A DNA stretch of 45,934 nt from Parachlorella kessleri. Its lineage: Eukaryota; Chlorophyta; Trebouxiophyceae; Chlorellales; Chlorellaceae. The first letter of the stretch is position 1. Every line of letters starts with the position of its first letter. The DNA is taken from NCBI GenBank assembly GCA_001598975.1, contig BBXU01000765.1, positions 1-45,934 of the forward strand, written 5' to 3'. The translations under genes were made by a program, and so were the position numbers. This document shows, in pieces, positions 11,196-23,793 of the stretch. Under the pieces are notes generated by a model, which was not told where the DNA came from, did no database searches, and was given only the letters and a program-made list of their open reading frames with translations.

Positions 11196-14100
11196 CTAGC
11201 CGGCAAACCCTCCAGCAGCAGCTGCCTGCTCTTCCGCCCTTGCTGCTTCCTCTGCTGCTGCGAATGCAGCTGCATCTTCTGGGTTGACGTTCCACCCTGC
11301 ACGCATAGGGCACGCCATCAAAATGTTTTTGCCCCTATGTGTATGAAGTCCATGCGGCTCTCCCCACTCACATCTCTATCACTTGCACGGATCTCCGAAG
11401 AGTTACACCAGGTGCTGCTGAACCAGCAAATCCTCAGCCCCATCCCCATCCCCTCCGCCATCACCATTCCCTTTACCTGGCAACAACGATGTGATGAAGC
11501 CCACCACCAGCGCCTGTATCTCCTGCACTATGCCCGGCCTGCCTCGTTGCTGCTGCTGCTGCTGACCCAGCTGTGGCCCTGCCGGCTGTGCTCCCAGGCC
11601 AGGTGCAGCCGGCTCCCCAGCAGCAGCGGCGATTCCCGCTGCCGGGGCCCCAGCGGCACCGACGCCTCCAAATAGAGCAGCCCCTGCCTGCCCAGCACCG
11701 TCCACCGGTCCCCTGGCTGCAGCCCCATTATGCTGCCCCTGCCCCTGACCCTGCTGCGCCAGACCAGGCGCTCCAGCAGGAGGCACAGCCCCAGCCCCAC
11801 CGCCAAACCCCCCAGCTGCACCACCAGCCTCTCCCTGGCCTTGCCCCTGCTGCTGCGCCTGCTGTGGCTGCTCTGGGTGCAGCGGCAGGTGGTGCTGGCC
11901 CACCAGACGGTTGAGGGCCCGCCTCACCCCCTCCAGCCGCGCAATGTTGAGCACTGCTGCAACTGCCAGCATCAAAGCCAGGCGGCGCATGGAGAAGTAC
12001 TGCAGGGGGTGTAGAAGGTGTTGCATGAAATGAATGGGTAACAACAGTCTCTGGCTCACTACAGCAGGGCAATATTTAGCATCCTACTGCCAGCCTGAGG
12101 GGCAGAGGGATACCAAAAACTCATGTCGGCAACACTATGGGAGCGGGATGCAGGTTATGAGAGGATTTCGTGCAGCAAGAAGCGGCCCCTTCCTAAGCAT
12201 CGCAGCCTCTGCCAGGGAGAGGTAAGGAGAGAATTCCAGGAGGAGTGACTGGGCATGAGGAGGCTAATTGAAGTCATAATAGCCGCACAGACTCGCAACC
12301 ATCAACCAAGGAGCCTAATGCTTACAGTCTTGCTGACGAGCCACTGGGGCCTCTGCATTACCACCAAGGCTGTCAACAAGAACCACAAGCCATGTGCAGA
12401 GAGCATGGTTTTGCATCCGATATCAGCTAAATCTACGAGAGACCAGGTTCACTCCAGAGCTAACTACATCGTGGCACTCAGCCACGCGACTTCCACCACC
12501 TCATGGTTACGGGCGCCATGGAGACCACCAAGAATAGCAGCTCCGTGTCACCCCTCCACGCCAACCTACCCAGCCTGACACACCGCTGCCATGGGGGTAG
12601 CATTCATAACATCCACATTATGCAACCTACCCCGTTGACCCAGCCCGACTCACCGGCGCCATAATGACCACCATGAACAGCAGCTGCATGACGGCCCGCA
12701 GGTTGATCCTCCCCAGGTTGATCTGGATCTGGAAGCCCCGCACACGCCGCGCCTCCGCCCTTCGCGCCGCTTGCTGCCGCTGCAGCTGTGCCAGGACCGG
12801 GGCAAGGTGGTTGGGGAGCTGACCGCGGGCCTGGGCGGCTCGCATGGCTTCTATCACCTCTGGAGGCAAGGCTCCTGCAGAGACGGGGGCAAGTGGGTGA
12901 ATGAGGAGCGGCTGGGGTGTGGCAAGGTGTACCCATCCAAATGGGAGGGCATAGCCACCTCTATTGTAGGGCACCTGCTGAAGGCAACCGCAAAAAGACA
13001 AAGCCAGCGTAGCAGCTCGAGAGCATAGCAGTGGGCTTATGCCGCAAAGGCCCTCAGGGCTTTCAACTACCCGGTCAGGGTGCCCGCAACGGAAGGTAGG
13101 TACACAGCAAGCAAGTGATGACATGGCCGCCACATCAGGGTCTCAGCAGCGGCCGAGAGGGCCTGTGCCTGGCATGGGCGACTCCACGGCAGGAGCAAGC
13201 AGCATAAAGCCTGTGAAGCGACCCATATTGTTCAAGTCCTCTACTATGCAGTCACTGCCAGCTAGTGATCAGTCCCACCCACCGGCCTGCTGGTTGTTGG
13301 GGTCTCCCCGCCGCCTTCGGAGGCCCAGTTGCTCCCCTACATAGCATAGTGCATGTCGAGTTATTCAAGGTGGCACAACAAGCCACAAATGGGACATAGC
13401 AGGACATAAATCTGGGCATTTTGAAAAGCTGGTCAAAGACAGACCCATGCGACACTCGTTATCAACTCTGATATTTAGCCACATGCACAGCCGTCGTCCT
13501 TTTCACCCCACCGCCTGTGCCCCACACTGCGCACAGCCGGACTTGCAAGCTGGCCAGCATAGTTGTGCATCTGCCACCAGGCCCAAGTGCTTCGCATACC
13601 CTAAACGCGACACAGACATGCCCAAGTATTCAGCAGCAGGGTATCGCACCAAGCATTCCAGCACGGGAGTGGCCTCCAGCCCACCTGGCTCTCCCATGTG
13701 GAACTGCATGGGGTGCTGGGCTGCTACCGGAAACATAACTCCTGCTGCTGGGAAGAACTGTCCCCCCACTGCAGCAAGACCTGGAGCCATGGGCCCCTGC
13801 AGGCACGTACTATAAGCCATGAGTGGGGTAACGGAGTGTTGCAGCCAGGAGAAGAGAGTATGCAGGGCAAAAACGGGGCAGTTCTAAAAATGGTAGTCTC
13901 AGCAAAACGTATGCCATAAGCTCACTGGAGACCTCCTAAGTATGCAACCCAGGCTGGAAGGCACCACCTCTGCGAGAGATAACGGCTGTCTCATAACAAG
14001 TACAGCAACTGTCAAGCAGTGCCCATGATGTACTTTGATGACCCAAGGAACTGTTCAGCGTAGAGGTAAGCTGACCACCCACCCTTCCCTGGTCCAGTTT

Positions 14101-16169
14101 TGCACCAGACCAGTCCCACCTGCATGAAGGGTGCCTGCCCCGGCTGCTGCTGGCCCTCCCCAGCCTGCCCCGCCCCGCCCTGTTGCGCCGCCGCTACTTG
14201 CTGCGCGTACTGCTGCAGGCTGTGGTTGGGGATAGCGGTCAGCACTGGCTGGGGTATTGGAATGAAGGCTGGCACGTAAGCGATTGCTCCCAGCGGCAAC
14301 GCCAGGGGAGGGAGGGAGCCTAGGCCGGCGGCAGGCCCTAACCCATTCATGCCGGCCGCAGCGGGCGCAGCGTGGCCAGGGGCGGCTGCACCAGCTGTAG
14401 GAACAGGTGCCGTTGTCTGCTGCCCAGCGATTCCTGCTGGCCTCGCTGCCGTCCCTGCTGCTGTTGCTGCGCCCGCTTCGCTGCTGCCAGCACCCACGCC
14501 AGTAGGAACGGTGCTGGTAGATAGAGCAGCCGCCCCTGCAGCCTGCCCCGGCCCACCCGCCGGTGCCCCTGCCCCAGGCGCACCTGCTGATCCCCACGGC
14601 AGCTGCCCGCCTGCCTGCAGTGACTGCCGCGCAGCGTTGTAGGCCGCTGCGGCGGCACTGTTAGCTGCTGCGCCTGCTGCGCCACCTGGCCCGCTGCTGG
14701 CCCCCGCTGCTAGGCCTGCTGACCCTGGCGGTGCTGGAGGTGTGGCTGCCTGGAGAGCTTGGAGGGCTGCAGTGTAGGCGGCTGTCAGGGCTGGGTTGTA
14801 GATAGCGTAGGGGCTGGGGATGGTGTATGCATAGCCCTGCAAGGGTGTATTGGGTGATAAATTGCTACAGGGCACAGCGAGAAGGCGTGGCATGTTTGTA
14901 GCCCCACATGTGTCCCTCATACCCTTGGTAACCCACGGATTAGAGACTCTAATCCAAGGTCTACAGGTGGGCCCCTTCCGCATCGAAAACGACTCATTTA
15001 CACTATATGATTTGCAGGGCAGCTTGTTGTGCTGCTGTGGCAGAAGGGCGGTCCATGTGTGCATACGACATCGAGCGGAAGGGGAGGCACATTTGGAAAA
15101 CCCAGCCTCTGTCACTGTGTCTCTGCTGTGAAGACCCTGGCAGTTTACATACCAGCGGTTCCGGTGAATAGCCACCTCTCTACTCCCAAGCGCCAGTAGG
15201 GCCATCGGCACCGCCCAACAGGCCATGCCATATCATCACAGCCTACCTGTATCGGTCCTGACACAGCAGGCTGGGGAAACATTGCAGGCTGCGCTGCTGG
15301 CACGTTGCCTGGGCTTGCTTGCCGTGGTCGCAAACCTGCCGCAGTTCCTCCCACAGCAGGCATAGCTTGGAAATGGAAGGCAGGTGCAGGCTCATCGCCC
15401 GGCTGCTGTGCCGCCTGTCCAGCGATGCTGCTAGCGCTTGGTCCTGCTGCGGCTGTGGCAGGAGCTGCCGCTGTGGCTGCTGAGCTGCTTGGTTGGACAC
15501 CACTTGCTGCTGCTGCGCCACCATGTCCCCCAAGAGCAGCCCCAGTACGGCCCACTGGAGAACTGGCCGGACCAGCAGTTAAAGGAGCAGAAGGCCGCGG
15601 GGCTGCTGCTGGGCTGCTCGATGGTGGCTTGATGACAATATGCAGCGTATGGGGCGTGCTGGGGTCCACATTCTGCACCGTTCACGCTGGAGTTAACACA
15701 ACTCCTATGCAACTGGGCGCCCTACCTCAAGCAGGGTGGTGACCGCAGCGGGTGACTGCAAAGCAGGGTGGTGACTGCAAAGCACAAAACACGGCACCCA
15801 GGCACGCACAATGGGAGGTACTACCGTGGGGTCACTGACTTGTTGCAGGAAGGTGGCCAGAGGCGCGTCGTCCTGCTTCAAAACTCGGCCAGCATATATG
15901 ACCTGAGGGCAGGAGGGTTGGGAGGGACACACATTATTCTGATCACATAACAGCAGTTGTGACTGGCACCGAAAGTTACCTTAATAGTACGCTGCACGCC
16001 TATCCTTTTCCTTTACCGTGATTGATCCTCTGTCTGGCTTGGAGGGGTACTCGGCCTCCAACTTCGCTTTGACTTCTCCCACACTTGAGCTTTGGGGCAC
16101 CCGGAGCTTAAAATCACCGTCCAAGTGTTGGGACGGGTTCTTGATCTGCAGCTCGATTGTGTCTCCCAT
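11196..16169 (-). CDS. HERPUD: HERP-like ubiquitin-domain ER membrane protein
   Basis: Homologue of HERPUD/HERP, an ER membrane adaptor that recruits ubiquitin ligase machinery in ER-associated degradation. Exons 16169-16017, 15902-15825, 15672-15247, 14836-14120, 12974-12654, 11999-11477 and 11296-11196 agree in phase and give 772 residues. Residues 1-90 form a ubiquitin-like domain (MGDTIELQIKNPSQ, YPSKPDRGSITVIYAGRVL, HTLHIVIK). A very long Ala/Gly/Pro-rich linker follows, then an amphipathic segment (QINLGRINLRAVMQLL), two adjacent hydrophobic segments (residues about 550-590) as in the HERP membrane hairpin, a Gln/Gly-rich stretch, and a conserved hydrophobic tail ALVVGFITSLLPGWNVNPED. 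Human HERP is about half this length; the excess is low-complexity linker. Reading through the exon 6 donor would end QQHLV instead, but splicing restores the conserved tail. Confidence 0.88.
15729..15775. repeat. Short direct repeat in HERP intron
   Basis: The 15-mer aagcagggtggtgac occurs at 15729-15743 and again at 15761-15775, in the intron between exons 2 and 3. It is a simple local tandem duplication. Confidence 0.8.
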
Positions 16170-16554
16170 GGCAGGCTTGCTTGACACTGAAAATAAACCC
16201 TGGGAAGTCAATCATACAAGGTGTATAAGCCCCAGGGGTCTGATCCAATGTCCCGGTCAGATCAAAGGGACAGTGCTCTGCAGTGTCACAGTGACGCTCG
16301 TCAGTACAGGCGCTGTAGTGCTCCCTGGGCGCGAGTAGTGTAGATGGGAAGGGGAACACGATTACAGTCTCCAATGCAAGAAGCTGACGCCTATTTGTAT
16401 CAGTTGTATTTGAAGCATAGGGATGGGAGCCTAGCTTGAAGCAGCGCCATTGGGTGCGAGTGCGTGCCGTGTTAGTGTGTCAGAGCAGCCAGAGTGGTTG
16501 AACTGAATTGCACCAGCTGGTGATCAGCCCCAGGCTCTCTGATCCGGTGACACC
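16170..16554. promoter_or_regulatory. Divergent intergenic region between HERP-like gene and SLY1
   Basis: 385 bases separate the two divergent start codons. It holds both 5' UTRs and promoters. I see no unfolded-protein-response element that I would defend by eye and no other gene. Confidence 0.5.
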
Positions 16555-19500
16555 ATGGTGTTGAACGTGCGGCAGAAGCAGGCTGGTGAGTGTTGCTGCC
16601 TGGCCCCTGGCCAGCCAAGCTATTTAGAGTTCAACGTTATTAGCAGGACAGCAAGCCCTACTGCCCTGTGCAGATGCCGTGGTGCGCATGTTGCACTTCA
16701 ATTCCCTGCCAGCCTCTGGGGTGACCCGGCCTGAGGAGGATGTCTATAAAGTACTGGTGCTGGACAGGGAAACCAAAGACGTCCTGGCGCCGCTTCTCCA
16801 TGTCAATGTAAGGCTGGCACGGAGCCTTTGTTCGCTGGTCAACAATGTGGACGTGCCTCTGAAAACGGCCGTAACATAGTGTACCAGGCTTGCGGACTTG
16901 GTCCAAGCAGGGAGCGCAGGGACCGTTGCTCCATCATCCTGCATCCTAAATTTGGGACACCTGTAGGCTTCTACTCTACAGCACCAGGACTGTGGGGAAG
17001 GCACGTATCTTCTGTACCTCCGCCACTGCAGCGTCACACTTCCATACAACCCTCTGCAGGAGCTACGGAAGCATGGAGTGACACTGCACCTACTGCTGGA
17101 GTCTGAGCGGCAGGCCATCCCCGATGTGCCCGCTGTGTATTACGTCAGTGCCAGCGAGGCGACAGTGCAGCGGATCGTGCGGGACGTGCAGCGGGGCCTG
17201 TATGACTCGTTTCACATAAACTTTGCCACACACATCAGCCGGCCGCTACTAGAAGCGCTCGCCACAGGTGGGAAACAGTGGTTGAGGAGGGTCGGGAACT
17301 TTGTGTTGAAGGAGCTAGTGGACAGGACAGTACTGCGCAGGCTAGCAAGCGATGGGGGTTTGGGGCTCAAATCTTGGGTGAGAAGTGTGTTCGGATTCTG
17401 ATAACAGTGATGTTATCCCTGAAACTGCAATTGGAGGGCCTGTGCTTTTCGCAGGCGTGCAGGGGCTTGGGAAAGGAGGTCTATCTGCAGCTCCACGGTG
17501 GTAGGGATGCTGCTTGAAACGTCACATGCTGCAGCAGATTCTGCAGGGGCCACTGAGGAACATCTTCTTTTGTTAGGGAGGATGCCGGTATCGAGATGGT
17601 AGACGCCTTGACAGTGGCGCTGACTTGCGTATACTGTGTCCGAGAACAAGTTTTTCTTGTGCCTGTGCCGGTCTGCAGGGGTTGTCTCCACCAACAGTGC
17701 TGCCCGCATCGCTCGGGTGTATGACCAGTACAACCGCTTTGTGTCCCTGGAGAGCGGCATCTTCAGCCTGGGCCTGCCGCAGACGTATGTGCAGCTCAAC
17801 GACCCCAAGGCACAGGACACAGAGATTGAGGTGTGCCACTGGGGACGCATGTTGTCATCTCTCGAGTTCGGGGAGGAATGGAGGATTCGTCCCTCGCGCC
17901 ACCGAGGCATCCAGTACGCGTCTGGGATTGTATACCCTTGCACTGACTCATCATTTGACACCGGGCGCAACGCAGCGAATGGGAAAGGCCTGGGACGCGG
18001 TGGCATGAGATTGAGTGGCGGCCGGGCTCCTGCCATGTGACACGACACGCTCTTGCATGCGCAGAATGCCCTTCTATTGCCAGCTGGGTGTGTTGCCTCC
18101 TGGTGGGCCGGCCTGACTTAGACGGCTCGCAAACCCAGCTGTCTGCGCTGTGCCTGCTTCGTGAAGGCGGTGGTGGCGAGCGTTGTGGAGGGGCTGTTCT
18201 GTGTGCTGTCTACACTAGGCGTGGTGCCGCTCATACGCTGTCCCAAGGTAGGTGGCATGTTGACGGAAATATTGCACACTGGACCTGGGAAGGGCTCTTG
18301 AAAATAGTCGGTGCTGCAGCCTTATCGCAAGGACTACGTGCGCTAGTGGTTATTGGTGTCAGTGGCGAAGGACAACGGCATCATTGTGGGCTGCAGCAGC
18401 GCAGAAAGCGGGCTTTCGTATGTTTGTTTGGCAGCTGGGATTGCTGCCAGTCCCCCTCCAAAAAGAGGTGTTGAAGAGCACAGAAGGGTCTCCTGATGCC
18501 AGCCTTGCCTGAACACACTCAACACTAAGACAAAACTGGTGTCATGGGCATCTCCTCCCCACCCCTGCTCACTGAGGGTGGTGTGCAACTCAACTACCCT
18601 GCAGGGCGGGGCGGCAGAGCACGTTGCAGCGCAGCTGGATGCCCGGCTGCGGGAGGCGCTGAAAGCCCGAAGCAGCCAGTTCAGCGAAGCGTCCACAGCG
18701 GGCCTGGCGTCCTCGCTGCAGCGGCCGCTGCTGTGCCTGTTTGACCGCAACTTTGAGCTGTCGGTGGTGCTGCAGCACACCTGGACGTACAAGCCGCTGG
18801 TAGGTTAGCCCGGCCCCCGGGGGTACGCCTTGCGCTGGGATTATCCATGCTCTATTTTGACAGAGCTGCTGCGCAGGGCATAAGATCCACAGCATGAGGT
18901 TGAAGCACCGGGCTGCATGACTTTGAGAGAAAGACCTGTGCTACTCAAGCAACCCCAGCAGCATGCGTGCCTTGTCCTTGCGCATGCTCAGTTAAGAGTC
19001 ATGTCGACAGGTTGATTCCGATGGTGGCCTGCAGTGCCAGGACCTGTTGGGACTGCGGCTGAACAGGGTGGCGGTGGCTGAGGCACCCGCGCCGGGGCAG
19101 CAGCACTTGCAGCAACAGCAGCAGCAGCCACACAAGAAGTTGTACGAGGTGGATGAAGGTGGGGTGGCAGGGGTGGTCAGGTTGAGGAGTTGGCCACAGG
19201 GCTATGCACTTGGGGAGTGGATGGCTGGCATCGTTTGTGATGGTTTAATGGACCCCTGCAGGCAACTGAGCTTCTGTCACAATCTTATTCCCTGTATGTG
19301 CTAGCTGTCCTACGGGATTCAGCCTCAGGAATCCCATGCTGGCAACTATACAGCAGAACACTTCCCATGTGTTTCACTCTGCCGGCGGGGTGTTAGCCGC
19401 TCCGCACGAGATTGCCCCTATCATGGCAAGTGCGTTACCTAGCATGCTGGCGTGTTCCGTCCTGCATGCATGTTCTTCTGGTCAGCCATTAGGCGTACCC

Positions 19501-22500
19501 AGCTAATCCCGTCACAATAGGCCCTCTGCCTCAGCCGAGTTCCGTGTGCTACTGCCGTCGGTATCGAGCTTTGCTGCAATGTGTGCAGGCGACTTCTTTT
19601 GGTCAGCGCACGGGCGGGAGCAGTTTCCCAAAATTGCGGAGCAAGTTGAGGTGGAGCTCACGAAATACAAGCAGGTGAAGGGCTTAGGTTTGCTCCGTGG
19701 GATGTTTGTAGGCTGCGCTGAGCTCTGCTTTTGTGTGGCAGCTGGTACCTCTGGTGCAAGCAGGGACGGGGTTGGGGTTGGCAGCTGAGCACCCTTCATC
19801 ATGTTTATCCTTATGGCCTTAAATATGCACGGGGGGTGGAAGTGCAACTCGGTATTGGGTAACACGGTGGGCTAGACATTGGACAACATGGCATGATGTT
19901 ACCGACTGCACCCTCACCATGTTCCTAATTTATTGTCGACCAAGGAGGGACCTATGGCCTGAGTGCACGACGTTGTTGACTGTGTCGGTGCTGGGTACAG
20001 GCGGTGGAGGAGCTGAACCGCAAGACCGGGGCCAATGTCGACCCGCTGGCCGACCCCAACGAGATGATGAAGGCCAACACCCGCAACCTCATGAGCGCCG
20101 TCTCCTCGCTACCTGGTGGGTGCAGGACTGCAATGGTGTTCCTCGCACCTAGTCTCCAGCCTTTCTCTTAGGCCTGGCCTGGGCCTCAGGTTGTGCATGC
20201 CACTGAGGCGGCTTTGCTCGGGCATGGGGGGTAGTCCTTGCCAGCTAGCTTATATGTAGCACCTGTTGGTCCTTGGGCTTCCACCCCGGCCAGTTTGCCA
20301 TTGGCACACCTGCCTTAGGGCCCTCCGAGCCGTCCACATCCTGTTGTGCTCAGGGTCCTGCTCACTGCGTGTCCGTTAGCCGTTGCCCACAGAGCTGACG
20401 GAGAAGAAGCGCGTGATTGACAAGCACACCAACCTGGCGACGGCCCTTCTGCGGGAGATCAAGGCTCGCCACCTGGACAGGTTGTATGCCTTGGAGGAGG
20501 ACGCGCTTGCGGGCAAGGCTGATGCTGCAGCGGTGCTGAAAGTGCTGCAGGTAGGTCTGCTTAGAATGGCAGGTTTGTGATGCGCTGCTGTTTAATTCAT
20601 GCCCAGCTACATCGTATGCCTTGGCTGGTAAACCAGATGCGTTTGCGATGTTCTAGCTGCTGGTGGTAGTTGAGCAGGTCGTATCAGGGAGGGCTCTCTG
20701 GTGCACTCTGGGAGCGGTGGCCTAGTGTGCACCCGTGTTGCTGCCCTGTTCTCCCTGGTAGAGCTGCATCTCACGTAAAGCCAGATGTATGGCGTTTGTC
20801 TGACCGCTGTGCGCAGAAGCTGCAGTGTGCAGCGCTGCTGAGTTACTCCACAGTCAGGGAGCGCCTGTGACTCCTATTTTGCACGTATGCCAAAGAGACA
20901 CTGCGGCCAGCAAGCTCTGGACAGCACTGGTTTGGTAGTACCTTCAGTTTATCCACTTGTTGATAAACCTGTGTTTTCCTTATCCGCTTGGGTTGTCATG
21001 TTTCCCTGCTGTGCAGAGCGATCCAGGCACTGCCGCAGACAAGCTGCGCACGGCGCTGGTGTGGCTGCTGACCAGCGAGCAGGCGCCCAGCGAGGCGGAC
21101 TGTGCCGGGATAGAGGCTGTGCTGACAAGTGCTGGCGCGGACATGGGCGCATGGGCATACCTCAAGCGCATGCGCCGCATGAATCTCACCGGCAAGATGC
21201 AGGTGGGTGGGCGTGCATCTAGTTTGGGAACTTGATTTGTGGACTGCTAGTTGCTGGTCCAGGGGATTTTCATTGGTTATTGTTGGTATTGTTTGGGCAA
21301 GTCGGTATGTGGTAGCTGTCGGAGGGGTACTCGCAAGTGTCGTGGAATGCCTCCCAAGAAGGAGCACTAGCCTGGCTGTTATTTCCCTGCAACAGCCAGG
21401 CGTATGGCTACAGCTCCTTGCAAATTTGGTTATCTGGTGTAGTTCCTCAACATGGAGTCCTGAACTGGAGGTATTCTTCTCTTCCTTGCTATTAGAGGTT
21501 GCCCACCAGCTGCCCAGCACACTGGGGTGGCCCTTCTCCCAGTGACATTTCCATTGGTAACCCTGTGCCCACCAGCAGGACAGTCTTTTGCTGTTCGTAT
21601 ACCTCCGTGAAAGTCACCCGCTGTGTGAAGCGTACACTGTGATGTGCTATTGCAGCCAAGCGCCAGCGTGGCTGATGGGCTAGCGAGCTTTGGCGGCGCA
21701 CAGAGTCAGCTGACAAGCCTACTGGGCACCACCTTTGGGCAGGGACTAACTCAGTTGACCAAAGGTGAGGAGGGGCTTGGTCTGCTCCTTTCTTGCTTGC
21801 GTTCTGCATCAGCCTGCTGGGGAAACCTCCAATCAGAGGCTGACGCAGCTACTGTGGGTGAGTAAGGATTGTCTAACAGCATGGATACCCTACAAGCCTG
21901 CTAGGCAATCCCCTTCGAAATGAGCTCGCGCTGATTAACGAGTGGTTGTAATCACATCCAGCCCTATTTGGGGGGCTGTTGATACTACTCACCACGAATC
22001 AATTGCATCCTAGAAAGCCAGCCGAGTCAAGAATATGATTAGAAGCCGCTGCTTATGTCTTGGCGACTCTAACACTCTCTGTAACCGTGGTTAGTAGAAG
22101 CTGCTGGCAGGAGAGTGTTCGTTGCTGCTGAGGCACGCCCAGGGAAGTGACCCAGCGGTCCGCAAGTAGTGATTATCATGTGTGTCACTTCTGAGCATGG
22201 GTTGCCTGCAGGTGTCAAGAACCTGCTTGCTGGAGAGCAGCAGGCCGCTGTGACTGTGGCAATCGAGGCCCTGATGGACGGCAGGCAAACACAGGAGGCA
22301 GACACATACGCGGTGTTTGACCCAAAGGTGGGTTTGGGGGTGGGCTCATTGATCTAAGGCCAGCAGGGTAGGCTGTGTTCTGTGGTGGGGTGGCAGTCCA
22401 TTTGCGTCCGGGGGCAGGGTCCAGGTTCCGCGTGGTTGCATGGTGGTATGTTACCGTGTTCTATCATGTGCCGCACATGCATGGCTACTGAAAGGCCCAG

Positions 22501-22931
22501 GCTGAGGGTGCAAAGGCGACGGTGCGTCTTACTTGGCTGCATCTTTATGCTACTGCGGGGGTCAGCACAAGAGCCTGGGTGCTAAAGCTCCCCCTGCTCA
22601 GCTTAAAACTCATGTAAGCAGCGGCGCTGCCTGCCGTTCTTAGTTGAAAGAGCCATTAGCTGATGTCATTTACCTCTGGATAGAACCCAAAGCACACAGA
22701 GGGCGGACACGAGTGCGCTGCCTGCTGCAGGCTCCCGCCGGCCGTGCCGCCAAGCCCAGTGGGCCTTTTAAGGAGGCAGTTGTGTTCATGATTGGTGGCG
22801 GCAACTACCTGGAGGCCGAGAGCCTGTCCTGCTGGGCAGGGCGTGCGCAGCCCACTCCCAAGCACGTGGTGTATGGAGCCACCGACTTGCTCAGGTCAGG
22901 CACGAGGCAGCCTAACCAGTTTGTGAAGTGA
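16555..22931 (+). CDS. SLY1: SLY1/SCFD1, Sec1/Munc18 protein of ER-Golgi membrane fusion
   Basis: Cytosolic SM protein that binds the syntaxin-5 family SNARE and drives ER-Golgi vesicle fusion. Fourteen exons: 16555-16585, 16674-16807, 17060-17267, 17679-17830, 18167-18247, 18605-18799, 19035-19158, 19589-19674, 20001-20115, 20393-20550, 21017-21202, 21656-21764, 22212-22327 and 22731-22931. Phases agree and the product is 631 residues, close to the family's 640. Diagnostic blocks in order: [142 protein letters not shown] and [18 protein letters not shown]. The exon 7 acceptor was chosen at 19034 because it keeps family spacing after YKPL; an in-frame alternative upstream would add eight residues. 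All introns are GT-AG. Confidence 0.96.
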
Positions 22932-23793
22932 AGGTCAAAAGAAGATGTGCTGCATGGGCAGTCCGGGGGGCTGTGGACTTTTGCCACCAATCACCAAGCA
23001 TGTGTTGTACCGAATCATGGAGCTGCTGCAGTGATGGGTCTTGCACAAGAGAGGCCTTTGTGCCTTGTGTGTAGATAGGGGATAGATAGGGGAGAAAGCG
23101 TTGACGAACAAGTGGCGCAACCTGTAGTGTGCGGGGTACAAAGGCATGGGTGCAGAGTGGGATGACGTGGGGCCAGCCGCTCTCGTCCCCATAACAGGGC
23201 GTCTACACCAGGGCCATTTGCCCTCTTGTGCGCTGCGCCCTGCACCAAGATGACCAAATGTCAAGCGCTCTGTAAACCCCCTGCATTCGGCTCTCTGGCA
23301 GGGCCTTGGCTAACCCCTACTTTTGATGCCTTGGCTGCTCCGCAGTGGGGAGGAGTTCCTTCAACAGATATCAGAGCTAGCAAGAAGGAGCGGGGCGGCA
23401 GCATGAAGTCTATAGCACACCTGAGAACTGATTGAGTTTAGGCGCTGTTGACCCAAAGGCCACCGGTGGCCATGCAGCACAGTCGGTTGCGCCTGCCATT
23501 CAGCATTCAATTCCTGCCTGCAGCGGCGCGCGTGTGGAATGTTTGCAGCTATTTGCAGTTAGCTGAGAGTCAGAGGTGGTTGCCATATGGCCACCATGCA
23601 TGCAGTCCAAAGAGGAGCTGCTTGAGATGTAAAGACGGGGGATAGAGACTTCTTTAGTTATTCCAAGAAAGTCCATGCTGAGCAGCTGGACCGTGACGTC
23701 AGCCATGCACGTCACCAGCTTCTCCCATCTCTGGCTCGTTGCCTTGTTTCACCAACTGCAGCCGAGCATATGGTCTCAAGCAAATGGATCAAC
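22932..23793. other. SLY1 3' UTR and intergenic space
   Basis: Between the SLY1 stop and the start of the solute-binding protein gene. It contains the TGTAA signal at 23271 and a small gatagggg tandem near 23074. No convincing gene or RNA is visible. Confidence 0.6.
23271..23275 (+). terminator. TGTAA polyadenylation signal, SLY1
   Basis: TGTAA, 340 bases after the SLY1 stop. It is the first plus-strand match after the gene that I noticed. Confidence 0.5.

Noticed and set aside
12900..12974. Possible 66-base intron inside HERP exon 5 (gtacac...ctgcag)
   Set aside because: The donor phase does not match the acceptor phase and the segment reads open.
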